Assembly: GCA_035536315.1 (NCBI GenBank)
Contig: DATLOJ010000091.1
Location: 1 to 40,640, forward strand
Length of the DNA stretch: 40,640 nucleotides
Direction of reading: 5' to 3'
DNA from: DATLOJ01 sp035536315
Lineage (GTDB): Bacteria > Actinomycetota > CADDZG01 > JAHWKV01
A model generated the notes under the pieces. It had not been told where the DNA came from, ran no database searches, and saw only the letters and a list, made by a program, of their open reading frames with translations. Shown one piece after another: positions 15,086 through 23,411 of the stretch (the stretch's first letter is position 1; every line of letters starts with the position of its first letter). The position numbers and the translations under genes are program-made.

Positions 15086-16392
15086 CCTCTTGTGTCCAAA
15101 TAGTCCTTGCCCACGACAATCGTGACATCAACAACGCTCTGACTCTGGCGAGAAATGATCACCTCTCCGACGCCGAGAATCCCCTTGATCTCATTACCGG
15201 TCGCCAGGGAGGCCTTCTCATCTGAGTAGACCACGATCTGCGTTGTGGCGTAATCAAACCGATTCGCGTTCTGGTCGAGGATGACCCTGAAGCCTTTGGC
15301 TATCAGCTGCGCCGACACTTCCTGGCCGATTCCCGGCGCGCCGTTGCCGTTCAGAATCTCGACCCTTCTTCCGGTCTTACTGGAGCCCCCGGGCCGTGAC
15401 CCCTGAAGGTACCGATCGACCAGTTGCTCGACCGCCTCTCTTTCCGGCGCGTACAGCTGAATCCCGGAGTCCACGCCGGTGGCCTTCACAGGCAGCGTTT
15501 CAAATATGGCGTCGACTTTTGCGCCGGCGAAACTCGTTGCGAACGCCGACACTTTCGTCTCACTCGCATCGGTCACAAAAGCAGGAAACGAGGCTGCAAA
15601 CACCTTGCCCAAATCTCCTCCCTTACCCTTGAACTTTTCCAACAACGCGAACCACACCCCAGAGTGCCGCGTGCCGCGCGAGATTTCGTCGCCGTTCTCT
15701 GTCGTAAAGGCAAGGTACTCGGCCACTCGCTTACCATCCATCGGTTGAGTCCCCTCTGGAAACACCGTAATGACTTTGCCGTCCGGTTCGGACCTAGTGA
15801 GTTTTTGGTCAACTTGAATCTCGAGCGGCCCGACCTGATCGAAGAGAGCTTGCAGCGCCTGGTCTGAGATACGGAGGTAGTGATCGAACTCAACACCCAA
15901 CAGGTTTGACACTGTCGACTGAGCCAGCGGCTCTCCTCCGAGGGCAAGCGACTTGTCGATCGTCTCCAGTCCGTGGCCGGGGATTTCAGAAAAGGTCGAG
16001 CGTGGCAGATAAAGCACGAGTCCCGAACCTCTCTTTTTGTCGAACGACATGATCAACATCCAGTCCGCCTGTTTGGATGGGTCGGCTTCGACGGTTCCAA
16101 TCACAAGCCATGTCTCTTGCAGCGCGCCTGGTTTCTCTTCAGTTTGCTCAACAGGAGCGTCGCGTCGGTTCGATAGAAAAGCCGCTCCCCCAATGACTCC
16201 GGCGACAGCGAGAGCGGACAGCAGCACAACCGCCATGATCGTGCGCCGGCGTTTCTGCTTGCGGGCCTTTTTGATCTCCAGGGCCCGCTGCGATCGGGGG
16301 CCGCGCGAACGCCTGCGATAATCGCCGATGCCCTCTTGGTCCTCCTCGATCTCGACTTCGAACGCCTCGTGCGTCTCGTCTTCGTCAGACAT
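15082..16392 (-). CDS. LytR-CpsA-Psr glycopolymer ligase with LytR_C domain
   Basis: 436-aa LCP protein, predicted to transfer lipid-linked glycopolymers to peptidoglycan on the outer face of the membrane. It has a cytoplasmic Arg/Glu-rich N-terminus, one membrane helix (about 52-73), an extracellular LCP domain with the conserved Arg-bearing strand VLYLPRSTF and the DEISRGTRHSG segment, then a Ser/Gly linker and a LytR_C domain (VEILNGNGAPGIGQEVSAQL onwards). ATG at 16390-16392 (MSDEDETHE) is chosen, overlapping the nadD stop by 8 nt. A start 90 nt earlier would lie wholly inside nadD and adds unconserved residues. Confidence 0.93.
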   Translation of the reverse strand: MSDEDETHEAFEVEIEEDQEGIGDYRRRSRGPRSQRALEIKKARKQKRRRTIMAVVLLSALAVAGVIGGAAFLSNRRDAPVEQTEEKPGALQETWLVIGTVEADPSKQADWMLIMSFDKKRGSGLVLYLPRSTFSEIPGHGLETIDKSLALGGEPLAQSTVSNLLGVEFDHYLRISDQALQALFDQVGPLEIQVDQKLTRSEPDGKVITVFPEGTQPMDGKRVAEYLAFTTENGDEISRGTRHSGVWFALLEKFKGKGGDLGKVFAASFPAFVTDASETKVSAFATSFAGAKVDAIFETLPVKATGVDSGIQLYAPEREAVEQLVDRYLQGSRPGGSSKTGRRVEILNGNGAPGIGQEVSAQLIAKGFRVILDQNANRFDYATTQIVVYSDEKASLATGNEIKGILGVGEVIISRQSQSVVDVTIVVGKDYLDTRG

Positions 16393-17002
16393 CTGACTCC
16401 TGTGGAACGTTCTCTTTCGAATAAAGGCCTCTGCCAAAGATGTATTGAGCCACTCGCTCCGGAACGAGGTATCTGAAGGCAATGCCCTCCGAGATGCGGC
16501 GTCTTATGTCGGTTGAGGAAATGTCCATTACCGGCGCGTTCATTAACGTGACCCTTTCGGCCAGAAGCGCTGGGTCACCGAGGTCGAACCCAGGCCTGGC
16601 AGCCGTGACAAACCGAGCGGCTTGAAGAACCTTCTCCGGTTCCTTCCACGTAAAGACCTCGCGGATGGTGTCCGCTCCGGTGATGAAGTAAAGCTCGGCA
16701 CTACCCTCGTAAAAGGCATTGAGCTCCTGAAGGGTGTCGAGTGTGTACGTTGGTCCGGAGCGGTCAATGTCGATCCGGGAAACGCTGAAGTTGAGGTTGT
16801 CCGCCGTGCCCAGCAGGGTCATCATGTAGCGATCTTCGGCATCGGTCGCCTCGCCCTTCTGCCACGGTGTTCCGGCCGGTATGAAGACGACTTCTTCCAG
16901 GCCAAACTGCACGCGGGCCTCCTCCGCCAGCATGAGATGACCAACGTGTATGGGGTCGAAAGTTCCCCCCAAAATGCCAATTCGCCTGTGTTCTTGGACC
17001 AT
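16385..17002 (-). CDS. nadD: Nicotinate-nucleotide adenylyltransferase
   Basis: 205-aa NadD, which joins nicotinate mononucleotide and ATP to make deamido-NAD in the cytosol. The nucleotidyltransferase motif is GGTFDPIHVGH (G12-H22, with the HxGH pair H19/H22). The second motif is ISSTDIRRR near residue 171. The order GTPWQKG, then the YTLDTLQEL helix, and the ITGADT strand, are also typical. ATG 17000-17002 is preceded by GAGGGAG with about 9-nt spacing. It is the first gene of the nadD-LCP-rsfS operon, with a candidate promoter upstream. Confidence 0.97.
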   Translation of the reverse strand: MVQEHRRIGILGGTFDPIHVGHLMLAEEARVQFGLEEVVFIPAGTPWQKGEATDAEDRYMMTLLGTADNLNFSVSRIDIDRSGPTYTLDTLQELNAFYEGSAELYFITGADTIREVFTWKEPEKVLQAARFVTAARPGFDLGDPALLAERVTLMNAPVMDISSTDIRRRISEGIAFRYLVPERVAQYIFGRGLYSKENVPQESDV

Positions 17003-17023
17003 TCAAAGTGCTCCCTCAGGTGG

Positions 17024-17060
17024 CGTTGGCGATGTTAGGACGGATGCAGAGTTTCGTCAG
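17024..17060 (-). promoter_or_regulatory. Candidate nadD promoter
   Basis: On the minus strand a -10-like TAACAT (plus 17032-17037) is preceded, 17 bp upstream, by CTGACG (plus 17055-17060), a 4/6 match to TTGACA. The 16-nt core at 17024-17039 is identical to the one upstream of valS and lies the same distance from the start codon. Confidence 0.55.
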
Positions 17061-17075
17061 GCAAGGCCGCAGGGA

Positions 17076-17101
17076 GCCCGCATACCAAGTGGTATGTGGG
17101 C
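17076..17101. promoter_or_regulatory. Inverted repeat in the nadD / DUF192 divergent region
   Basis: Arms of 11 bp (GCCCGCATACC and GGTATGTGGGC, one G-T pair) flank the loop AAGT. It sits 15 bp upstream of the candidate nadD -35, and 86 bp before the DUF192 gene start. An operator or RNA hairpin is possible; no known regulator is recognised. Confidence 0.5.
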
Positions 17102-17186
17102 GACTGAGAACGCAGCATGGCGGAAGTCTGCGCCGCCCTAACGCGGTAAACGTCATCTGAGGGTGCACTAGCATAGGGGGAGTCGG

Positions 17187-17729
17187 ATGAGACATCGTGA
17201 ATTCAGGAAAATCCCGCTCTTGACATGCTTGTTGATGGCGGCATTGCTGATTCCGGGCTGCGAAAGTTCGAAACCGGAACGACCGCTAGATACTGTCCAA
17301 CCCAGCCCGCTCGAAAGCGAGCCCGCACCTCTTATCAAGGGGTGGCCCTCAGGAGAGCTTGTCATCAGTCGCGAAGGACAAACGCTTCTCGAACTTCGAG
17401 TCGAGATTGCTTCAACTAAGGAGAGAAGAGCCGAAGGCCTGATGGGTGTGAAATCGATGCCGGCGGACGCTGGGATGGTTTTCGAGTTCGGCTATTCGCA
17501 CCGCGGGGCCTTCTATATGAAGGACACCCTGATACCTCTGGATATCGCGTTTTGGAATGAGGAAGGCAAGATCGTGGACATTCTGCAAATGCCCCCATGT
17601 GAGGCGGAGCCGTGTCCCCATTACCCGCCCTCCGCCAACTACGTGTCGGCAGTCGAGGTGAACAAGGGCCTCATGCAGGCTTCGGGAGTGAGCATCGGAG
17701 ACCAGATAGCTCTCACGAAGAACAGCTAA
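17187..17729 (+). CDS. DUF192 family lipoprotein
   Basis: 180-aa exported lipoprotein with a signal peptide and lipobox LLIPGC (Cys25). A ~25-residue linker is followed by a DUF192 domain: ELRVEIASTKERRAEGLMGV, then MVFEFGYSHRGAFYMKDTLIPLDIAFW and a CEAEPCPHY pair of Cys. DUF192 proteins are small beta-barrels of unknown biochemical role. ATG at 17187 follows GGGGGAG. The stop codon overlaps the stop of the convergent pgl gene. Confidence 0.9.
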   Translation: MRHREFRKIPLLTCLLMAALLIPGCESSKPERPLDTVQPSPLESEPAPLIKGWPSGELVISREGQTLLELRVEIASTKERRAEGLMGVKSMPADAGMVFEFGYSHRGAFYMKDTLIPLDIAFWNEEGKIVDILQMPPCEAEPCPHYPPSANYVSAVEVNKGLMQASGVSIGDQIALTKNS

Positions 17730-18391
17730 GCGATCCCCCCCGGCATGGCCGGTTCATCGCAGACCAGAATCAGCCTTTGCTTCGAGCGAACCCGCGAGGC
17801 CGGAATGTCCTCTCCTTGTACTAGCCGCTGAACAGCTTTCTTCTTTGACTCACCGGTAACCAGGAACAACGCAACGCTGGATTGATTGAGACACTCCAGC
17901 GTCATAGTTATCCGCTCTGAGTCGGGGCCTTGCGACGTTGTGACGATATCCGTCGCCATTATTTCCGGCCCCCCTGGAAATAGGGAAGCCGTGTGCCCAT
18001 CTTCTCCGAGACCGAGCAGAACCAGATCGAGGGGGACGAATGGCTCCAACTCGGCCGCGTAAGCAGTCGCACTTTGCTCGAGGCTTTCACCAAACTCGGG
18101 CAGATGGAACCTGGCCTTGGTCCTAGATGCAAGGAGCCCGCCGATCATCAGCGAGTTCGATCGCTCGTCATCCTTCGGCACCCAGCGCTCGTCGACAAGA
18201 AATACGTCGCATCGGCTCAGGTCAAAATCCGACTCCGAGAGAAGCTCGTAAGCGCGTCTTGGGGTCGAGCCGCCGGATAAACCGATTCTTCTGGGACTGA
18301 GTTCGATGAGAAGATGGACGATCCTTCTTGCTGCCGCCTCGGCGTCCTGAACGACTTGCAGCTCGATGCCCTGCGTCAGCGCACGTACCAA
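17726..18391 (-). CDS. pgl: 6-phosphogluconolactonase
   Basis: Pgl/DevB hydrolyses 6-phosphogluconolactone, the product of the adjacent zwf, in the oxidative pentose phosphate pathway. Landmarks are GLSGGSTPRRAYELL (phosphate loop), VFLVDERWVPKDDERSN, and LLGLGEDGHTASLFPG. The start is uncertain. ATG 18433 would give 235 aa but overlaps zwf by 58 nt with unconserved residues. TTG 18391 gives 221 aa, overlaps zwf by 16 nt and fits the family N-terminus (VVQDAEAAARRIV) better. No well-placed ribosome site supports either, so coupling to zwf is likely. Confidence 0.92.
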   Translation of the reverse strand: MVRALTQGIELQVVQDAEAAARRIVHLLIELSPRRIGLSGGSTPRRAYELLSESDFDLSRCDVFLVDERWVPKDDERSNSLMIGGLLASRTKARFHLPEFGESLEQSATAYAAELEPFVPLDLVLLGLGEDGHTASLFPGGPEIMATDIVTTSQGPDSERITMTLECLNQSSVALFLVTGESKKKAVQRLVQGEDIPASRVRSKQRLILVCDEPAMPGGIA

Positions 18392-19821
18392 CAGCCAGGG
18401 CTGACAAGCTCCTCGGCCTTTTCCGGCCCCCATGATCCGGCCGGATAAAAGTCTGGAGGGGTTCTGTGCAAGAGCGGCTCGACAATCGTCCAGGAGTGTT
18501 CGATCTCATCGGCCCGGGTGAACAGGGTCGCGTCTCCGTGCATTACATCGTGAATCAGTCTTTCGTACGCCTCCCCAGGCTCGGTCATGAACGACTCGTC
18601 GTAGCTGAATTCCATCTCGACTGGCGCAACGGTCATCTCCGGCCCGGGAACCTTCGCGTCGAACGTGAGAGCTATGCCTTCGTTCGGTTGAACCCTGATA
18701 GTTATGTGGTTCGGTTCAGGCCGCTGCATACCGGACTGGTCGAACAATAGATGCGGGGCATCGTGAAACACGACGGTGATGGTCGTCGTTCTTTCGGGAA
18801 GTCGTTTTCCGGTGCGCAGAAATATGGGGACGCGGGCCCACCGCCAGTTTTCGATGTACAGCTTGAGGGCGATGAACGTCTCGGTGATGGAGTCCGGATC
18901 AACCTTCGGCTCTTGCCTGTAACCGAGCACCTGCTCGCCCTCGATCTCACCCTTCTGGTACTGCCCTCTGACCACGTCGCCCGGATCAATGGGCGAGATG
19001 GCTTTCAGCAGCTTTACCTTCTCGTCCCTGATCGACTCCGCATCGAACGACGCTGGTGGCTCCATCGCAAGAATGGCCAGCAGCTGCATCATGTGGTTTT
19101 GCACGATGTCCCTAACGGCTCCGGCCCCTTCGTAGAACGCGCCGCGCGATCCGATCCCGAGGTCCTCGGCAACATCGATCTGAACCGATGAGATGTACCG
19201 GCGATCCCAAATCGGCTCGAACATTCCGTTCGAGAAGCGAAACACCATGATGTTTTGAACGGTCTCTTTGCCCAGGTAATGGTCGATGCGAAAGATCTGT
19301 TTTTCATCGAAGACCTCGTGGAGCACGCGGTTGAGCTCTATTGCGCTCGCACCATCACTTCCGAAGGGTTTCTCGACGACGATGCGCGAGCCCTCGGCAA
19401 GCCCTGCCTCACCGATGCGCTTGCCGATTTCAGGAAAAGTCTCCGGAGGAGTTGCGCAGTAAAAGAGCCTGCCGCCGGCGGTGCCCAGCTCCTCGTCGAC
19501 CTTTTTGAGCTCGACCGAGAGGTGATGCATGCAGTCCTGCAGGAAGTAATCGCCCGGGACGTACCTCAGACGCCGGGCGAACTCGCTCCACCGAGGAGTG
19601 ATCTTGCAGCGAGAGTTGGCTTCGATCGCCTTCTTGATGCTGGCTTGAAACTCCTCGTCGGACATCGGCGACCGGGAGTAACCGACGATGGCAAAGTCGT
19701 CAGGTAAGAGATCCTGCTCAAACAGGTTGTAGAGGGCCGGTGCAAGCTTTCGCGCGGTGAGATCGCCGGAGGCGCCGAAGATCACGATCGCCTGGGGGGC
19801 CGGCTTAGCTAGCGTAGGCAT
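18376..19821 (-). CDS. zwf: Glucose-6-phosphate 1-dehydrogenase
   Basis: 481-aa G6PD, which oxidises glucose 6-phosphate and yields NAD(P)H. The N-terminal nucleotide-binding motif is IVIFGASGDLTARKLAPALY. The active-site signature RIDHYLGKETVQN carries the catalytic His and the Lys that binds substrate. EKPFGSD and the C-terminal YERLIHDVMHGDATLF are also typical. ATG at 19819-19821 (MPTLAKPAPQAIVIFG) is chosen. An earlier in-frame start at 19905 would overlap the upstream gene and adds an unconserved Gln/Arg-rich leader. pgl follows with overlap, so the two first pathway steps are coupled. Confidence 0.96.
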   Translation of the reverse strand: MPTLAKPAPQAIVIFGASGDLTARKLAPALYNLFEQDLLPDDFAIVGYSRSPMSDEEFQASIKKAIEANSRCKITPRWSEFARRLRYVPGDYFLQDCMHHLSVELKKVDEELGTAGGRLFYCATPPETFPEIGKRIGEAGLAEGSRIVVEKPFGSDGASAIELNRVLHEVFDEKQIFRIDHYLGKETVQNIMVFRFSNGMFEPIWDRRYISSVQIDVAEDLGIGSRGAFYEGAGAVRDIVQNHMMQLLAILAMEPPASFDAESIRDEKVKLLKAISPIDPGDVVRGQYQKGEIEGEQVLGYRQEPKVDPDSITETFIALKLYIENWRWARVPIFLRTGKRLPERTTTITVVFHDAPHLLFDQSGMQRPEPNHITIRVQPNEGIALTFDAKVPGPEMTVAPVEMEFSYDESFMTEPGEAYERLIHDVMHGDATLFTRADEIEHSWTIVEPLLHRTPPDFYPAGSWGPEKAEELVSPGCWYVR

Positions 19822-19864
19822 GAGTGAATGCCCAGTTTGGTGCTGCTGGCGGGCAAGAGAATCT

Positions 19865-20233
19865 TCAGGCTGCGGCTGAGCCCGCCTCAGCCACCTCGAT
19901 ATCAACCGATCCCATGAACCTGCCCTCTACGACAAATACGAGCTGGTAGGAGCCGGGGGCCAGCCGCACCGGAACGTTGACCTCGTCGATGAGAGTCGTC
20001 GCAGATTGCATCCCACGAACGAAGATCAGCTGGCCCGGATATGAGTACACGACGTTGCGCTTACCCGATCTGATTGACCACTGTTCCTGATAGTTGCCGG
20101 CCGGGCCGGACCAAACCCGCTCGACAATGAACGGCTTTGTAACCCCGTTGGTCACATCGATTCCCTCAGAGAAGGGGCGATCTAAAGCAGCAGCGCGGGC
20201 CTTGATGAGATCGAGGTAGTACTCCTGCGGCAT
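19865..20233 (-). CDS. Small protein of unknown function upstream of zwf
   Basis: 122 aa, not recognised. It appears soluble and beta-rich, with an N-terminal helix (PQEYYLDLIKARAAALDRPF) and a strand-rich body ending VRLAPGSYQLVFVVEGRFMG, which resembles an immunoglobulin-like or transthyretin-like sandwich. There is no signal peptide. ATG 20231-20233 has a strong ribosome site (AGGAGG, 6-nt spacing), and a TAATAT -10-like element lies at about 20264-20269 on the minus strand. It precedes zwf by 43 nt, so co-transcription is likely. Confidence 0.75.
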   Translation of the reverse strand: MPQEYYLDLIKARAAALDRPFSEGIDVTNGVTKPFIVERVWSGPAGNYQEQWSIRSGKRNVVYSYPGQLIFVRGMQSATTLIDEVNVPVRLAPGSYQLVFVVEGRFMGSVDIEVAEAGSAAA

Positions 20234-20240
20234 GAACCCT

Positions 20241-20277
20241 CCTGCGGGCTAACGTTGCCCCGATATTAACCCGCAGG
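20241..20277 (-). promoter_or_regulatory. Inverted repeat spanning -10 and ribosome site of the small gene
   Basis: CCTGCGGG (20241-20248) and CCCGCAGG (20270-20277) are 8-bp complementary arms around 21 nt. The inner region holds the TAATAT -10-like element, and one arm overlaps the AGGAGG ribosome site. If transcription starts upstream, the stem could hide that site. As DNA it could be an operator. Confidence 0.4.
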
Positions 20278-20304
20278 TTCAGCCATTCGTGTTCTTCGCC
20301 CGTG

Positions 20305-21570
20305 CTAGGGGGCCTGGCCCGCTGGCCACCATTCAAATGATGCTGGTCCGATTTTCACGTCGTCGCCGTAGGAGGCCCCCGCTTTCTCGAGGAGCTTTTC
20401 CACCCCGGCCTTCTCCAGTCTTTGCTGCAAATAAGAGACTGCCTCGGCGTTGTTGAGGTCCGTCATGGCAACCCATCTGTCGACCTGACCACCCTTTACC
20501 TTCCAAGCTTCGCCATCTCGCTCCACTGAGAGGGGCTCAGCTTCGGCGCGCATCAGCTCGTAGCTCGAAGGCTTGGGGCGTTCCGCCTTCGTCTTCGCAA
20601 CCAGATTGCCGACCATCTCCATCAGCTCGTCCACGCCCTCGCGAGTTTCGGCCGATATCCCGATCGCACCTATAGATCGAGACTTAAAACGCTCGACGGT
20701 CACGGCAAGTTTGTCTCCGGTGACCAGATCCGCCTTGTTCAGCACCACGACCTCTGGGCGAGATAGCAGAGATATGTCATAGCTGCCGATTTCCTTGCGG
20801 ATCACGTCGTAGTCGTTCAGTGGATCTCGTTCCGATGACGCGTCGATCAGGTGGAGAAACACCAGGGCTCTTTCCGCATGACGCAAGAACTTGATTCCCA
20901 GTCCTCTACCCGTATGAGCACCCTCGACCAGGCCTGGCACGTCGCAGATCGTGAACCTCAGATCACCATGCTGGACGACACCAAGCGATGGCTCCAGTGT
21001 CGTGAACGCATAGTCGGCCACCTTCGGGGTCGCGGCTGACACTGCGCCGACCAGGGTCGACTTCCCTGCATTGGGGAAACCGATCACGGTCACGTCGGCG
21101 ATAAGGCTCAGCTCCAGCTTGAGCCACATCGACTCCCCCGGCTCGCCGAGTTCGGAGAAACCGGGAGCCCTTCTTCTCTGCGACTTGAACGCTGCATTGC
21201 CCCGGCCCCCGCGTCCGCCGCGGGCAACGACCGCCCTGTCGCCCGGAAGAGCAAGATCGGCCAGTAGCGTCCCTTTCTCGTCGAAGAACAGGGTGCCAAC
21301 GGGAACAGGAACCACGAGGTCATCAGCGTCCTTGCCGGTGCTGTTGTTCTTCGACCCCTTGCCGCCGTTCGGAGCCTTTTGATGGGGATGATCTTTCAGC
21401 CACGAGAGCGAGCTTCGGCCCATCACGGCTTCGAAGATGACTGAACCGCCTTTGCCCCCATTTCCACCGTCGGGTCCGCCTTTGGGCCGGTACTTCTCGC
21501 GATGAAAAGTGACGGCACCATCGCCACCCTTGCCTGAGTTGACCTTGACACGCACCTCATCGACGAACAT
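20305..21570 (-). CDS. obg: GTPase Obg
   Basis: 421-aa Obg/CgtA, an essential GTPase for late 50S assembly and stress control. All three domains are present: the Gly-rich N-terminal fold (KVNSGKGGDGAVTFHREKY), the G domain with P-loop GFPNAGKST (about 160-168), DVPG and NKAD, and a C-terminal OCT domain (about 335-415). ATG 21568-21570 lies only six bases after a -10-like TAACAT, so the message may be leaderless. In many genomes obg directly follows rplU-rpmA; here an M14 peptidase and an unknown gene separate them. Confidence 0.97.
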   Translation of the reverse strand: MFVDEVRVKVNSGKGGDGAVTFHREKYRPKGGPDGGNGGKGGSVIFEAVMGRSSLSWLKDHPHQKAPNGGKGSKNNSTGKDADDLVVPVPVGTLFFDEKGTLLADLALPGDRAVVARGGRGGRGNAAFKSQRRRAPGFSELGEPGESMWLKLELSLIADVTVIGFPNAGKSTLVGAVSAATPKVADYAFTTLEPSLGVVQHGDLRFTICDVPGLVEGAHTGRGLGIKFLRHAERALVFLHLIDASSERDPLNDYDVIRKEIGSYDISLLSRPEVVVLNKADLVTGDKLAVTVERFKSRSIGAIGISAETREGVDELMEMVGNLVAKTKAERPKPSSYELMRAEAEPLSVERDGEAWKVKGGQVDRWVAMTDLNNAEAVSYLQQRLEKAGVEKLLEKAGASYGDDVKIGPASFEWWPAGQAP

Positions 21571-21576
21571 CGGGCC

Positions 21577-21582
21577 ATGTTA
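21577..21582 (-). promoter_or_regulatory. Candidate obg -10 element
   Basis: TAACAT on the minus strand, the same hexamer as at nadD and valS, with six bases to the ATG. No good -35 is visible. It suggests leaderless transcription of obg. Confidence 0.35.
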
Positions 21583-21615
21583 GCCGGGGGTCTTCAACTC
21601 AAAGAGACCAGCCCT

Positions 21616-21700
21616 GGGAACTCCGGTAGAAAAGCGGCGCGCTTTTCTCCGAAATGCGCGTTATAGGGAACTGGCATACAAAAACGGCGCGCTTTTCTCC
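21616..21700. repeat. Two 35-bp direct repeats (50-bp period), each a hairpin
   Basis: Copies at 21616-21650 and 21666-21700 both begin GGGAACT and end CGGCGCGCTTTTCTCC. The first contains a perfect palindrome (21628-21648, arms AGAAAAGCG/CGCTTTTCT, loop GCG). The second has a bulged stem and, on the minus strand, ends in TTTTT. They fill the gap between the M14 gene and obg, so tandem terminators for the M14 transcript are plausible. Confidence 0.6.
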
Positions 21701-21720
21701 ACGAGTTCCTCGTCCGTGGG

Positions 21721-23400
21721 CTAGGAGAGCGATAGCTCCCGCACTATGGTGCCGGCCCGCTGGTGGCGTGCTTCTATCTTCAGGGTCCCGCCCTTTGGCG
21801 CCGACACAACCCATTCGAGCTTCACCCTGTCCGTTGTCGGGTCCACTTCGTAACCGATCGCTGTCGTTTTCTGATCACGGCCCTCGAGCTGTCCTGCCTC
21901 CGTCCTGCGATCGCCTATAACCATCTCGGCTCCCTCTGGTAGTTCGAGCTCAACCTCTAAGGGCCGCACGGCCTTCCTCTCGTTCGCCTTCTCAGTGACG
22001 TTCGTGGGAAGCCACCCGGTGTTGTGCAACACCAGGGTGACTGCGAAGACTCCGGTCTGTACCTGCTTCATATCGAGGGTGTGGACCTCGAGCTTCGGAG
22101 ATATCAGCAGATGGAACAAGGCGAAGTCGGCGTGGGACTTGATCTCCTTTTCCAAAAACTCGGGCGGAGGGTTTCGCCAGCAATACATCTCGTCCCATCC
22201 GCCAAGCTCGACCCGACCAAGCTGTGGATGGTCGAACGGATACCAGTCGATGTATCCCTTGCCGCCAAGGACCTCGTCGCTCCACTTGAGCAGAGCAAGA
22301 TCATCTTCAACGGGATGCTCCCTGAACCACTCGATGAACTTGAAGTCCTTGATGCCGGCCTGCTTCATCGGGCTCCAGAACTCGGTCGTCCACGCGTAGA
22401 TGCCGAGGTGCTCGTAAATCCAGTCGTCGGAACCGCCGTGCACGACCTCCTTGGGCTCGTATTTGAAGTCGTGGTAGATCGATATCGCCGGGTATCCAGT
22501 CAATCTTGTGGCGTGCTCGCCAATTTTTTTGAACACACGAAGGTCGCGAGTCGGGAAGTGGTCGTCGTCATGAGCTGAGTAGGGCCGCAGATGCACTGCG
22601 CTCATCGTGTGGTAGGTGATGTAGGCGGTGATGTTCGGTCTGTCGACGATCGCCTGAACCGTTGCTCTTATCTCGGGCTCGGAAGTCGGGTAGGGACCTG
22701 CCCCCTTCTGCACACTCTCGGTTTCCCAGTCGGCGGGCCAGTTGCGGTTGAGATCCAGCCCATGCAGATCGGGGGCCGCCTTGATGATGTAGCCGTCGTA
22801 GTTCTGAATCTGCCCTTCTGGCAGCAACCTGTAGAACTCTCCATCGGCCTCATCTGGATCGCGCGCTACAAGGAGCCGCTCATCCTGGGGCGCCTTCTTC
22901 CACGCTCCATTTGGATCCGCGATCCGCATGGAAAGAATCCTCCCGTCGCCGTCGAGGTCCTCGGGGATCAATCCGTCCTGCTGGTCCTGGCGTGGGTACG
23001 GCCGGACACTCGATCGAATGAACTTCGGCCTGTCGGCCATCGCGAGCTCTGCTCCATCGGGGTTGAGCCTTGGGACGACGTAGAAGACGCGCGAATCCAA
23101 AGCGCGCGTCACCTTCTCGTCGTTACCGTATTTCCGGAGAAGGACGTCCAACAGATGGAGCGCGGCCGCTGAGGCTGTGAACTCGGTGGCGTGGATGTTC
23201 CCCTCGATCCAAATAGCCGGCTTTGAAAGGTCGTCACCCGTCGAGAAATTCGTAACGGTCGCGAGCCAGATGTCGCGTCCCTCGTGTGACTTGCCGATCG
23301 AGTCGATGCGAATCAAGTTGGGGTGATCAGTGACCATCGCCTCGAGAATCGACGTCAGGTCGTCGTATTTGTAGAAACGGTCGAACTCGAGCTGAGGCAT
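21721..23400 (-). CDS. M14 zinc carboxypeptidase family protein
   Basis: 559-aa metallopeptidase of the M14 family. The zinc motif HATE (H70, E73, in GNIHATEFTASA), the third zinc His in ITYHTMSAVHLRPY and the catalytic Glu in WTTEFWSP can be seen, as can the substrate-binding RLNPDGAE and DLNRNWP. The catalytic part ends near residue 415, and the last ~130 residues form a beta-rich domain (LEVHTLDMKQVQTGVFAVTLVL onwards). No signal peptide is present, so it is probably cytosolic, unlike many relatives. The substrate is unknown. ATG 23398-23400 is 11 nt after the upstream stop, suggesting co-transcription. Confidence 0.92.
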   Translation of the reverse strand: MPQLEFDRFYKYDDLTSILEAMVTDHPNLIRIDSIGKSHEGRDIWLATVTNFSTGDDLSKPAIWIEGNIHATEFTASAAALHLLDVLLRKYGNDEKVTRALDSRVFYVVPRLNPDGAELAMADRPKFIRSSVRPYPRQDQQDGLIPEDLDGDGRILSMRIADPNGAWKKAPQDERLLVARDPDEADGEFYRLLPEGQIQNYDGYIIKAAPDLHGLDLNRNWPADWETESVQKGAGPYPTSEPEIRATVQAIVDRPNITAYITYHTMSAVHLRPYSAHDDDHFPTRDLRVFKKIGEHATRLTGYPAISIYHDFKYEPKEVVHGGSDDWIYEHLGIYAWTTEFWSPMKQAGIKDFKFIEWFREHPVEDDLALLKWSDEVLGGKGYIDWYPFDHPQLGRVELGGWDEMYCWRNPPPEFLEKEIKSHADFALFHLLISPKLEVHTLDMKQVQTGVFAVTLVLHNTGWLPTNVTEKANERKAVRPLEVELELPEGAEMVIGDRRTEAGQLEGRDQKTTAIGYEVDPTTDRVKLEWVVSAPKGGTLKIEARHQRAGTIVRELSLS

Positions 23401-23411
23401 TAGGAGACCGC

